This document shows, piece by piece, positions 37,755 to 46,557 of a DNA stretch of 64,000 nucleotides; position 1 is the first letter of the stretch, and every line of letters starts with the position of its first letter. This DNA is from Xylophilus sp. GTDB taxonomy: Bacteria; Pseudomonadota; Gammaproteobacteria; Burkholderiales; Burkholderiaceae_C. The stretch lies in assembly GCA_009914555.1 (NCBI GenBank), contig WNDY01000002.1, forward strand, positions 1 to 64,000, read 5' to 3'. The translations under genes and the position numbers were made by a program. Under the pieces are notes generated by a model. The model ran no database searches, had not been told where the DNA came from, and saw only the letters and a program-made list of their open reading frames with translations.

Positions 37755-38023
37755 AGACCGCCATCCTCACCATCGCCCTTGCTGCGCTGACCTGCCTTGC
37801 CGGGTGCGCCACGCCCGCGCAGCGCGCGCCCGACGTGCAGCAGGTGCTTGTCCCTGTTCCTGTCCCGTGCAAGGTGTCCGCGCCGACGAAGCCGGCCTAC
37901 GCCGTCGAGGCGCTTCCGCTGGGCTCCACCGTCTTCCGCCAGATGGCGGCCCTGCGCGCAGAGCGCAAGCAGCGCCAGGGCTACGAGGCCGAGCTGGAAG
38001 CCGCCATTCTGGCCTGTCAGTAG
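37751..38023 (+). CDS. o-spanin lipoprotein (Rz1-like)
   Basis: This is a 90-residue protein with a lipoprotein signal peptide (MKTAILTIALAALTCLAGC, lipobox LAGC) and a Pro/Val-rich mature start (VQQVLVPVPVPCKVSAPTKP), as in Rz1 proteins. It overlaps the i-spanin gene by ATGA. It would sit in the outer membrane. The C-terminal helix (ERKQRQGYEAELEAAIL) is longer than in lambda Rz1. The late-promoter element for the tube gene starts just after its stop. Confidence 0.75.
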   Translation: MKTAILTIALAALTCLAGCATPAQRAPDVQQVLVPVPVPCKVSAPTKPAYAVEALPLGSTVFRQMAALRAERKQRQGYEAELEAAILACQ

Positions 38024-38025
38024 GC

Positions 38026-38073
38026 GGAAAACTGCGCCGGGTGCTGGGCAGGGCGTGCCATACAGTGCCTATG
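38026..38073 (+). promoter_or_regulatory. late promoter 4 (tail tube and baseplate)
   Basis: GGAAAAC (38026-38032) is followed after 28 bp by TACAGT (38061-38066). The predicted start is near 38073. An ATG at 38071 opens a 12-codon frame ending in an ATGA overlap with the tube gene at 38106, which itself has AAAGGA as a ribosome site. Confidence 0.65.
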
Positions 38074-38105
38074 TACGTCTCCATCCCCTACGAAAGGACA
38101 ACGAC

Positions 38106-38606
38106 ATGACCGTTTCTACCTCTGCCCTTTTGAAGGGGCACTACGACGCGACCCGCGCCTTGGGCGCGAAGGCCATTTCCAGCGACTTCTCTCTGGAAAT
38201 CGAAGGCTTCGAGCAAAGCTGGCTCAAGTGCAAGCAGTTCCCGTGGCCGCAAACCGCGCCCGCCGGCGAAATCGAAGTGCCGATGCCGCTGGGTTCGATG
38301 ATGTACCAGGCCCAGCAAAGCAAGATCGCCCACCAGGGCCAAATCTCCCTGCTGGAAGACGTGGCCGGCAGCGTCGATCAGATGCTGGTGAATCTCATCG
38401 CCAAGGGCGGCTACTTCAACGCCAAGGTGTACGAGGGCACGCCCCAGCAGTACCTGCGCGTCAAGCGCATCGTCGATTGCTTCATCCAGGTGGATGACCC
38501 CGACCGTGACTGGGAGAACCGCTCGCAGGTGCTGATGATTACCGGCACGGCGTTCTTCCACTACTTCGGCGAAATCGGCGCCGGCAACTCGAACGACTAC
38601 CGCTAA
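38106..38606 (+). CDS. tail tube protein
   Basis: This 166-residue protein has the beta-sandwich pattern of myovirus tube proteins (gp19-like): SSDFSLEIEGFEQSWLKCKQ at the start and then YLRVKRIVDCFIQVDDPDRD, WENRSQVLMITGTAFFHYFG. Its size, strong promoter and ribosome site fit a major virion component. It lies apart from the sheath gene, with the lysis cassette between, an unusual arrangement. Confidence 0.6.
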   Translation: MTVSTSALLKGHYDATRALGAKAISSDFSLEIEGFEQSWLKCKQFPWPQTAPAGEIEVPMPLGSMMYQAQQSKIAHQGQISLLEDVAGSVDQMLVNLIAKGGYFNAKVYEGTPQQYLRVKRIVDCFIQVDDPDRDWENRSQVLMITGTAFFHYFGEIGAGNSNDYR

Positions 38607-38989
38607 TGACGACGCTCTCCGCGCTGGCTACGCAGTTCGCCACGCAAGAGCGCCCCGCGGGCAATCTGCTGGACGAGGAAACGGTACTTGCGCAGGCAAT
38701 GGCGGCTACCCGGTTCTATGCCGGGTACGCCGTCATACGCGCGCGCGAGAACGCCGACCCAGTGCCGGCCATCAATGGCGACCTGGAAATCACCGACCCC
38801 GAATGGGCGCTGATTCGCCCCCTGTTCCTGCTGTACGTCGAGCGTGAGACGGCCTTGCAGCTTGAAGCCTCACGCGGCATGGGTGTCGATCCCTTCGGGC
38901 GCAGCGCCAGCGAGATTGCCGGCGACATCGCCCAGACCGAAGCGGAAATGCCGCATAGGGCTTTCTTTCAACCCATCCTGACGGTGTAG
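38606..38989 (+). CDS. tail/baseplate protein of unknown function
   Basis: This 127-residue mostly helical protein overlaps the tube stop (TAATG). It contains ITDPEWALIRPLFLLYVERE and ends with EMPHRAFFQPILTV. Small proteins of this kind follow tube genes in several myoviruses and may be assembly or completion factors. No family name can be given. Confidence 0.5.
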   Translation: MTTLSALATQFATQERPAGNLLDEETVLAQAMAATRFYAGYAVIRARENADPVPAINGDLEITDPEWALIRPLFLLYVERETALQLEASRGMGVDPFGRSASEIAGDIAQTEAEMPHRAFFQPILTV

Positions 38990-38991
38990 CC

Positions 38992-39888
38992 GTGATCGTG
39001 ACCTTCGCCGACGGTAAGCAGCTTCGCGGCGACCTCATCAAGTCCGCCACGCTGCGCTCCGACCTTTCCCCCATCCCTCTGACGCTGGAAGCCGAGATCC
39101 GGGCCGGCGATGAAGGGCTGGACAAGCGGCTGGCCGAGGGCCAGGTGCTGACCGTCGGAGGCGACGCGCTGCGCATCGTCAAGTCCAAGCGCATCGCCGG
39201 GCGCTCTTCCCAGGGGCAGCGTGACATGGAGGCGTACAGCGTGACCGCGCTGCTCGATGCCTGCCAGGGCGCGGCCTACGTGCGCCAGCGCGCCATCATA
39301 AAAGAGAACGCCTCGCTGGCCGCCATCTATCGGGCCGCCGGCGCGACCATCAAGGGCGTGGATGCCGACTTCCCCGTGCCGCGCTTCTACTGCCCCGTGG
39401 GCGACACCCCGACCTTCCATATTGCCCGCGTGCTTCAGGAAGAGGGCGGCGCGGTGCGCTGGAAGAACGGCAAGCTGCAATTCGTCCGGCTGGGCGACCT
39501 GTTCAAGCAGGCCACGGTGCTGACCCTGCCCGACAACACCAGCGAGGACGTGGAAAGCGGCTTCCTCGAACAGCATACCGTGCCCTGGTTCTTCTCGCTG
39601 GCCGCATCCGGCGCGGCTGTGTTCGGCAACCGCGACAAGCCGCGCGCGGTGCGCTACTCCCCATTCAAGGACGCGCAGCGCCTGCGCAACATGACGCGCT
39701 GCCTGGTGCATCGCAAGACCTCGCGGACAACCATGCGCGGGAACGTCGTGGCCGGCGACCTGATCGCCTACGCCGGTGGCGCGAAGCTGACCGTCATCAC
39801 GGCGGCCCACGTCTTCAGCAGCGGCACGGACGACGGCGGCCAGCAGGAAGCCTATACCCGGCTCTGGGTGGGGAGCCTCGAAGAATGA
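38992..39888 (+). CDS. baseplate hub protein (gpD/gp27-like)
   Basis: This 298-residue protein starts with GTG two bases after the previous stop. The N-terminal domain (SPIPLTLEAEIRAGDEGLDK, then QGQRDMEAYSVTALLDACQG) and FPVPRFYCPVGDTPTFHIAR... FVRLGDLF follow the hub fold typical of proteins that sit under the tail tube and hold the spike. The spike gene follows with an ATGA overlap, which supports the call. Confidence 0.65.
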   Translation: MIVTFADGKQLRGDLIKSATLRSDLSPIPLTLEAEIRAGDEGLDKRLAEGQVLTVGGDALRIVKSKRIAGRSSQGQRDMEAYSVTALLDACQGAAYVRQRAIIKENASLAAIYRAAGATIKGVDADFPVPRFYCPVGDTPTFHIARVLQEEGGAVRWKNGKLQFVRLGDLFKQATVLTLPDNTSEDVESGFLEQHTVPWFFSLAASGAAVFGNRDKPRAVRYSPFKDAQRLRNMTRCLVHRKTSRTTMRGNVVAGDLIAYAGGAKLTVITAAHVFSSGTDDGGQQEAYTRLWVGSLEE

Positions 39889-40493
39889 AGGCGGGCGAAA
39901 CCTACGGCTTCTGGCCGGGCCGCTATCCCGCCATCGTGCGCGGCTACGACGCGGGCGCGCGCATGTGCCGCGTGGAGATTCCGGGCCTGACCGATGGAGG
40001 CGACGTGCTGCCGCTGGCCGAGATCGAGTATTCCCTGGGCGACAAGTCGCGCACCGGCGAGAACGCTACCGAGGTCGAAATCACGGCGGGCGATACCGTC
40101 TGGGTGGCGTTCATCGGCGGCGACGCGCGCTACCCCATCATCACCGGCTACCGGAACCCACAGGCGGGAAATTCGACGGGCTGGCGGCGCTGGCACCATG
40201 CCAACATGGAGTTGCTCGCCGATGCGCTGATGAACCTGATCGCCCAGGGCGACGTGCTCATCAAGTCCGGTTCCCATGTGACGGTGCAGGCTCCTTCGGC
40301 CACGGTGCAGGCGGACGATACGCACGTCACCGGAAACCTCACCGTGGATGGCGCCATCGTCGGCAAGGGCGGCCTGGCCGTTTCCGGCGGCTCTGGCGTT
40401 TCGGTCGAGGGCAACATCGGCGTGCAAGGAAACATCGACGCCTCCGGCGCCATCATGGACGGCGGCGGAAACAGCAACCACCATTCCCATTGA
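39885..40493 (+). CDS. baseplate spike protein (gpV/gp5-like)
   Basis: This is a 202-residue protein. The N-terminal OB fold is visible (WPGRYPAIVRGYDAGARMCR, then GDTVWVAFIGGDARYPIITG YRNP). The second half is a repeated valine/threonine beta helix (VTVQAPSATVQADDTHVTGN, LTVDGAIVGKGGLAVSGGSG). The last residues, NSNHHSH, give the HxH apex that binds iron in P2 gpV-type spikes. It pierces the outer membrane at the tail tip. Confidence 0.8.
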   Translation: MKAGETYGFWPGRYPAIVRGYDAGARMCRVEIPGLTDGGDVLPLAEIEYSLGDKSRTGENATEVEITAGDTVWVAFIGGDARYPIITGYRNPQAGNSTGWRRWHHANMELLADALMNLIAQGDVLIKSGSHVTVQAPSATVQADDTHVTGNLTVDGAIVGKGGLAVSGGSGVSVEGNIGVQGNIDASGAIMDGGGNSNHHSH

Positions 40494-40506
40494 AAGGGCT
40501 CACACC

Positions 40507-40986
40507 ATGAAGAACCTGCTTTTCAGCTTTGAAGACCTGTCGGCCAAGGACAAGGCGGCCAAGCAGGCCGTTCGCTTCTTCTCGCGCGCCGGCGCGAACG
40601 TCGTGCAGCAGGACGTGCCGACCACCGTGAAGCGTTCGTCCGGCATCACCTACCGGGAAATGACGCTGACCTTCGCCGATTCCCAGCAAGTGGTGTTGCG
40701 CATCAAGCAGTCCGGCGACATCTTCCAGGTGCTGGTGAATGGCAAGGTGCTCCCCATCAAGAACCAGGACGACCATGTGAAGGCCATCGCCGAAATCGTG
40801 CAGGCGATGGACGCCGGGCGCGTGAAGTTCCAGAAGGTGCTCGCCGCCGCGAAGGTACAGCCGCCCGTCGGGATCCGCACCGCCGCACCGAAGATGGAGC
40901 AGGTGCTGACCCAGAAGCGCGACGCGCTGAAGGAATCTATCGCCTCCGTGCGCGAGCAGATCGCCAGCCTCGCGTCTGCCGCCTGA
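40507..40986 (+). CDS. Dar-associated protein
   Basis: This 159-residue protein has a beta domain with SGITYREMTLTFADSQQVVL and SGDIFQVLVNGKVLPIKNQD, followed by a helical tail. I recognise this combination from operons that carry DarA-like polyvalent proteins and think it may correspond to the DarA C-terminal family or a close relative. It lies two genes upstream of the giant DarA-like gene. The link to antirestriction is inference. Confidence 0.55.
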   Translation: MKNLLFSFEDLSAKDKAAKQAVRFFSRAGANVVQQDVPTTVKRSSGITYREMTLTFADSQQVVLRIKQSGDIFQVLVNGKVLPIKNQDDHVKAIAEIVQAMDAGRVKFQKVLAAAKVQPPVGIRTAAPKMEQVLTQKRDALKESIASVREQIASLASAA

Positions 40987-40990
40987 TGCG

Positions 40991-41200
40991 ATGAGCAGCA
41001 GTCCCGCGCCGCAGTCGCCGCCGGAAGCGCCGGCCAAGCGGCTGCGCGCGATGGCCGACGAAATGGCCGACATCGCCGCCGAGCTGGACTACTTCGGCGG
41101 CTTCTCCAAGAAGTCGCAAGCAGGCCGCGACCTGGCCGAAATCTGCATCCTCATCCATCAAGTTGCCGCCGACATTGAGGCGGAAAACCACCCGAAATAA
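40991..41200 (+). CDS. small helical protein before the dar operon
   Basis: This 69-residue protein has a disordered start (MSSSPAPQSPPEAPAKRLRA) and one or two helices (MADEMADIAAELDYFGGFSK, GRDLAEICILIHQVAADIEA). Its gene contains the GGAAAAC box of the dar promoter near its 3' end. No family is recognised. Confidence 0.5.
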   Translation: MSSSPAPQSPPEAPAKRLRAMADEMADIAAELDYFGGFSKKSQAGRDLAEICILIHQVAADIEAENHPK

Positions 41201-41229
41201 CGGGCAATGCGGGCCATACCATGCCTGCA
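41182..41229 (+). promoter_or_regulatory. late promoter 5 (dar operon), leaderless
   Basis: GGAAAAC (41182-41188) is followed after 28 bp by TACCAT (41217-41222). The predicted start falls exactly on 41229, the A of the DarA-like ATG. No Shine-Dalgarno sequence precedes that ATG, so the mRNA should be leaderless. Confidence 0.65.
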
Positions 41230-44200
41230 TGTCCCATACCCCTCTCCACCTCATCGAGCGCGCCGCCCACGAGGGCGCATTCGGCCAAAACCTGACGCCT
41301 GAACCGTCGGAAGCCCAGTGCCGTGCCGGCAGCTACAAGGTGGGGCGGGTGAGCCTGTACGGCCTGAATCTTGCCATCGAGCAGCCGCGCGGAAGCACGC
41401 GCTCCGGCGTGGATGAAAAGACTGGCAAGGCGTGGTCTAGCCGCATGGCGGCGCACTACGGCTACATCGGCGGCACAACCGGCGCGGACGGCGACGGCGT
41501 GGATTGCTTCATCGGCCCGCTACCCGAGTCGGAGCGGGCCTACGTCATCAATCAGAACATCGGCGGCCAGTTCGACGAGCACAAAGTCATGCTCGCCTTT
41601 CCCGACCTGGCATCGGCGCGCGCCGCCTACTTGAACAGCTACGAACGCGGCTGGGACGGGCTGGAAAGCATCGTCCCGGCTTCTCTTTCTCAACTCAAGT
41701 GGTGGCTGGACAACGGCGACCTGAAGAGCCCGCTTCGGGCCGACACCCTACCCAAGGAAGGACTTGACACCATGAAGAAAACTCACTGGAACACCGACGC
41801 GCTGCCCTACGACACCACCTTGGACAAGGTGCTGTACGACATCCGGCGCTCCGACAGCGGCGAGGGCCTTCTTCTGGATGCTGTGACCGCCCAGGAAATC
41901 ATCGACGACGCCGAGGGCGCGCTGGCCTTCGACGCGCTGGTGACGCCCTACGCCAAGCTGGAACGCCGGATGGAACTGCTGCGCGGCAGCATGGAGCGCA
42001 CCGGCGACAAGGTGAAGCCCATCGCCCTGCAAGTCACCGACCCGTTCAAGCAGCGCGGCGTCGCCAACGTGGCGGCCATTTTCGAGCTGTCCGACGGCCA
42101 GACCGTGACCATCTTCTTCCACAACCCCGACGTGACGCCGAACAAGATGGCGCCGGCGGATGAGGTTATCTCGTGGAAGTGGCTGCTGAACAAGAAGGAC
42201 ATCACCATCGTCGTCGCGCCGGAGCGCGGCGCCGACCTGAACATCCGCGAGGTGGCGCGCCGCATCATGCGCCTGGCCGAGAAAAACAGCGAGGCGTTCC
42301 AGCGCGTGAATGCCACGCGCGCGGCCCGGATGCAGAACATCCAGACCCTGAAGGAAGAAATCGCCACCCTGGAAACCGAACTGGCGACCGCCCAGCATGA
42401 ACTCGAAGTGGCGAAGGTGGCCGCCGAGGGCAAGCCGGAGTTCGACCCGACCACGCCCGAGGGCTACGCCAAGGTGCGCGGCGACGAAGCCCTGCAACTC
42501 TACTGGCAAGACCGCCTCGACGCCTTCTTCCAGGGCCGCATCGTTGCCGTCCGAAATGCCCTGCGCGCGCTGGGCTGGGAGGGCCGCGAGCCGAGCGATA
42601 CCCGCCTTTACAAGGGCGACGCCGAAGTACAGCCGACCTTTACGCACGTCGGCGCGGGCCGCAACGTCGCCGGCTGGGCCATGAACGGCATCGACGACGA
42701 CCTGACCAAGACGCCGGAAGACTACGCCGCCCAGGTGGATGCGGCGGCGATGGCCGAGGTGGCGCGCCGCGTACAGGCCGCGAAGGAGGCGCAGCAGAAA
42801 CCCGACATCACCTATCGCAACAGCGCCGACGGCCTCTTCACGTCGTTCTTCCCGAACACGCCGGAAGGCGAAAAGGCGTGGAACACTATCAACGCCACGC
42901 CGGGCGCTGAAGGCGGCAAGGTGCTGGCCGCCCATGCTGCACCGACCATCGCGCAACTGCGCGAGGCCGGCTACACCGTGGCCGAGGACACCAGCCCGGC
43001 GACGACGCCCGAAGAGGACGAAGCCATGCTGAAGGAGCTTGGCAGGGACAAAGCTGCTGCCGAGCAGGCCAAGAAGTCGGCCAAGTGGTGGGAGGGCTCT
43101 TTCGGCGAGAAATACGCCGCCGTGTACCTGCTGGGCAAGTCTCGCGGCAACGACTACCTGACGCTGACCGAGCAGGGCGGAGCCTACCTGGCGCACGTCA
43201 AGGACGGCACCCTGGGCCGCGAGCGGGTGGGCGCGCCCACCGAAATTGTGGAATGGTTGCGCTCCGATGTGTTCGTCGGCATGGGAGACGCCTTCGCCGG
43301 TAAGTCTCTGACCGTGGATGACGTGCGCGCCAAGCTCAAGCTGGTAAAGGGCGAGGACATCCTTTTTGGCAAGGCCGCCGGCCAGCAGGACGACGCCCAG
43401 AAGCTGATCGACGCCTACGTGCAGTCGTTCGCCGCCGCTGCCGCAGTGCTCAATGCCGCCGTCGCTGCGGTGAATTGGGACGGCATCATCGACACCCAGA
43501 CCATGCGCGCCGAGCTCGACAAGCTGGGCGTCGCGTCGCGCACCGGCCAGTACGACATCATCGGCAAGGCGTCGCAGGCGCTGGAAGCTGGCGGCATCAA
43601 GACCTGGGACGAACGCCTTTCCAGCTTGCGCGAAGACCACGGTTTCGCCGCGTGGAGCACCGCCCTGGATGCTGCCGCTTCCGCGCGCGACCGGATTCAG
43701 TCCATCGCCAAGGAACGCCTGATCGCCAAGGGTACGTCGGAAGTTGCCGCGCTGACCCCCGAAACGCCGCTCGCCGACGTGGCTGCCGCCGTATTCCACA
43801 AGGCCGGCATCGACACCGGCAGTCAGACCCCGCAAATCGTCGCCGCCATCGAGGCGAAGGACGCCGCGCTGGCGTGGAGCATCTTGAGCAACCTCGACAA
43901 CAAGTCCAGCGCCGAGATTTTCGAGCGCGCCACGGGCATCAAGCTGGCGAAGACCCAGCGCGACCGCCGCCCGCAGATCGACGAATGGGCGGGCATCACC
44001 GCCGAGAAGCGCGCCGAACTTGAAGCGCAGCGCAGCGAGGCCCAAGAGGCCAAGCGCCGCGACGATAACCTGAAGTGGGCATGGAACGGGCTGACTTCCA
44101 TCAGCGTGCGCACGACCGACGGCACCGTGAGCAACGGGCAGGACTTCGTGAAATCGCTCTTCGAGCAGGGCTTCGGCGAGGTGGTGGCACGCAAGCGCGG

Positions 44201-46544
44201 CGCCGCGACCTCGTACTACGTCCGCAAGGGCGACCGCATCACGGGTCTGAAGAGCAAGAACTTCAACGGCTTCCTGAAAGCCGCGCTGGCCTTTGGCGGG
44301 CTGCGCCAGGCACTGGAATCGCTGGGCGTGGCGGAGCCGCAGACCGAGAAGACCGACGCCGAGAAAATCGCCGCCGTCGATGAAGCCTACCGCTTCACCA
44401 GTGCTACCGACGAGTTCAAGCTCTGGCTGTCGGAATCCGTGCTGAAGGGCGACTACTCGCCGTTCGTGACCGCGAAGGGCATGGACGAGGCCGCCAAGCG
44501 CCACGGTGCCGAAATCGAGTGGGGCGAGTTCGCTGGCGCCGCGATGGATTCCGTGCATACCGTCGCCGGTGAGCAGTTTGACGGCGGCGAGTTCGACACG
44601 CTGCGCGTCATGAAGAAGAACCCCAAGATCGAGGACGGCGACGTGCCGTCCAAGGCATCCCGCGATTCGCTGGTGGAGCGTGGCTACGTCGAACGCGGCG
44701 GCGGCTTCAACTGGCTGACCAACGAGGGCCGGGATCTTGTCGCGGCGCTCGACGACACCGGCCATGCCGTCGCAGCCCTGCAACAGGCGCTGGATGTGGT
44801 GAAGAACAATGAGCCCATCAACCGCAGCGAGGGGAACACCGAGCAAGCCGACCTCGAAGCCGAGGTAGCGGCCAGCATCGAGGAAGCCATCGCCATCCTG
44901 ACCGAGGGCGACTACGAGCCGGACGAAGCCGAAGCCGGAGCCACGTTCGACGTGGAGACGGCCCTGGACAGCGCCGCCGGTTTTGAGGTGGAAACCGAGG
45001 TGCGCGCCATCGCGGCCACCAAGTCCTTGCTTAACGACTTCAGCGCCTTCCTGGCGTCGGATGCGAAGTTCGCCGCCGCGTTGGATGGCGCGCGTGAAAT
45101 CGCCACCTTCGATAGCGCCATCGTGCCGCTGCGCTCCGTGATGTCCTTCGGCGCATCGCTCTCCGGCGTGGAAATGACCCAGGATGAAACCGAGCGCATG
45201 GGCGCTTTCGCGCGCGACGCCCGCACCATCAGCGACCACCTGACCGGGCGCGCCGTGGCGGAGAAGTCGCCCGCCCTGGACGGCGTGGATGACGACGGCT
45301 ACGTGGGCAAGGTCAAGAAGGGCGACCAGGTGCTGGGCCGCATCAACATCGGCGACGACGGCAAGGCGATGGTGTATGTCGGCGAGGCCGGCGACGAGCG
45401 TGTGAAGGGCAACGAGGGGCGCCCGTTCATGTATTCCGAGGATGACGCCCCGGAAATGGTGGAAGCCCTGTTCGTCGCTGAAGAATCGCCCGCCGCATTC
45501 GTCGGCCCGGCAAAAGACCGCATGGACGCGCTCAAGGTGCTGACCGATACCGGCATGAACCGCTGGATGTCGGAAGCCCAAAACAAGGCCGTCATCGCCG
45601 GACTGATGGGCGAGGAATGGCAGTTCTTCGCGGACAAGATGAAGGAGCTGGCCGGCGTCATCGCCGCCATGCCGAAGACCTATGACCAGGACGGCAAGGG
45701 CGACGAGGCTGTGGCGCACCTGCACTACTTCCGTGGTGCGGGCGACTGGTGCATCACCGAGAAGGACATGGAAGGTCACGGCACCGAGCAAGCCTTCGGC
45801 TTGGCCGACCTGTACGGTGACGGCGGCGAGCTGGGCTACATCAGCATCATTGAACTCACGGAGGCCGGCGTGGAACTGGACTTTCACTTCAACCCCAAGA
45901 CCATCGGGCAAATTCGCGGCAAGACTGCCGCCGAAGAGCAGCCCCAGCAGGCCGCAACCCCGGAAGCGACGCCTGCCGCTGCTGCGCCTACCAGCGACGC
46001 CGCCCAGGCTCTGCGCACCTTCGCCGCCGCCACCAACAACGAGCTCTACGACCCCGACTACAACGGCGGGGAGTGGATGATCGAGGCGGTGGAGACGCAG
46101 GAAAGCATCGCCGACTTCGTGACCGCATCCGCGAACTACCAGGAATCGACCGCTCCGAAGTTCGGCGAGATTGCCGGTTTCAAGTTCGTGGCCTTCTCGA
46201 AGGTGCAGGTGCGCAAGGGCGACCAGCGCCGCGAGCTGTCCGTGGTGGACTTCGGCTACGCACGCTTCGCGCTCAACGCCGACCTGACCAACTTCAGCTA
46301 CGAGGTCTGGGACGGCACCTATCCCGACAAGACGGCGGCGGCTGACCAGAAGGAAGTTGATCGCGCGCTGTTCCAGTCCGTCATCGACGGCACGGTGCCC
46401 GACATTCTGGCCCCTGACCTCGCCGACACGCTGGAAGCCGCCTTCAACCGCAACCAAGGCGACCCTGCGCTTGTGACCCTGTTCGAGCAGGCTGTGTCCG
46501 CCTACCAGAACGCCATGCTGGCCGCTACCGCCAACCTCTCCTGA
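41229..46544 (+). CDS. DarA-like giant polyvalent antirestriction protein
   Basis: This 1771-residue protein is of the polyvalent type. Residues about 50-170 resemble the inorganic-pyrophosphatase-like phage domain (HYGYIGGTTGADGDGVDCFI, then EHKVMLAFPDLASARAAYLN). Residues about 265-400 match the DarA N-terminal domain (VANVAAIFELSDGQTVTIFF, SWKWLLNKKDITIVVAPERG, IREVARRIMRLAEKNS). Long helical and mixed domains follow, some probably LPD-type. P1 DarA is packaged in the head and injected to protect DNA from type I restriction. The ATG at 41229 is chosen from promoter geometry. Confidence 0.8.
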   Translation: MSHTPLHLIERAAHEGAFGQNLTPEPSEAQCRAGSYKVGRVSLYGLNLAIEQPRGSTRSGVDEKTGKAWSSRMAAHYGYIGGTTGADGDGVDCFIGPLPESERAYVINQNIGGQFDEHKVMLAFPDLASARAAYLNSYERGWDGLESIVPASLSQLKWWLDNGDLKSPLRADTLPKEGLDTMKKTHWNTDALPYDTTLDKVLYDIRRSDSGEGLLLDAVTAQEIIDDAEGALAFDALVTPYAKLERRMELLRGSMERTGDKVKPIALQVTDPFKQRGVANVAAIFELSDGQTVTIFFHNPDVTPNKMAPADEVISWKWLLNKKDITIVVAPERGADLNIREVARRIMRLAEKNSEAFQRVNATRAARMQNIQTLKEEIATLETELATAQHELEVAKVAAEGKPEFDPTTPEGYAKVRGDEALQLYWQDRLDAFFQGRIVAVRNALRALGWEGREPSDTRLYKGDAEVQPTFTHVGAGRNVAGWAMNGIDDDLTKTPEDYAAQVDAAAMAEVARRVQAAKEAQQKPDITYRNSADGLFTSFFPNTPEGEKAWNTINATPGAEGGKVLAAHAAPTIAQLREAGYTVAEDTSPATTPEEDEAMLKELGRDKAAAEQAKKSAKWWEGSFGEKYAAVYLLGKSRGNDYLTLTEQGGAYLAHVKDGTLGRERVGAPTEIVEWLRSDVFVGMGDAFAGKSLTVDDVRAKLKLVKGEDILFGKAAGQQDDAQKLIDAYVQSFAAAAAVLNAAVAAVNWDGIIDTQTMRAELDKLGVASRTGQYDIIGKASQALEAGGIKTWDERLSSLREDHGFAAWSTALDAAASARDRIQSIAKERLIAKGTSEVAALTPETPLADVAAAVFHKAGIDTGSQTPQIVAAIEAKDAALAWSILSNLDNKSSAEIFERATGIKLAKTQRDRRPQIDEWAGITAEKRAELEAQRSEAQEAKRRDDNLKWAWNGLTSISVRTTDGTVSNGQDFVKSLFEQGFGEVVARKRGAATSYYVRKGDRITGLKSKNFNGFLKAALAFGGLRQALESLGVAEPQTEKTDAEKIAAVDEAYRFTSATDEFKLWLSESVLKGDYSPFVTAKGMDEAAKRHGAEIEWGEFAGAAMDSVHTVAGEQFDGGEFDTLRVMKKNPKIEDGDVPSKASRDSLVERGYVERGGGFNWLTNEGRDLVAALDDTGHAVAALQQALDVVKNNEPINRSEGNTEQADLEAEVAASIEEAIAILTEGDYEPDEAEAGATFDVETALDSAAGFEVETEVRAIAATKSLLNDFSAFLASDAKFAAALDGAREIATFDSAIVPLRSVMSFGASLSGVEMTQDETERMGAFARDARTISDHLTGRAVAEKSPALDGVDDDGYVGKVKKGDQVLGRINIGDDGKAMVYVGEAGDERVKGNEGRPFMYSEDDAPEMVEALFVAEESPAAFVGPAKDRMDALKVLTDTGMNRWMSEAQNKAVIAGLMGEEWQFFADKMKELAGVIAAMPKTYDQDGKGDEAVAHLHYFRGAGDWCITEKDMEGHGTEQAFGLADLYGDGGELGYISIIELTEAGVELDFHFNPKTIGQIRGKTAAEEQPQQAATPEATPAAAAPTSDAAQALRTFAAATNNELYDPDYNGGEWMIEAVETQESIADFVTASANYQESTAPKFGEIAGFKFVAFSKVQVRKGDQRRELSVVDFGYARFALNADLTNFSYEVWDGTYPDKTAAADQKEVDRALFQSVIDGTVPDILAPDLADTLEAAFNRNQGDPALVTLFEQAVSAYQNAMLAATANLS

Positions 46545-46557
46545 AGGGAAGAAAGAC

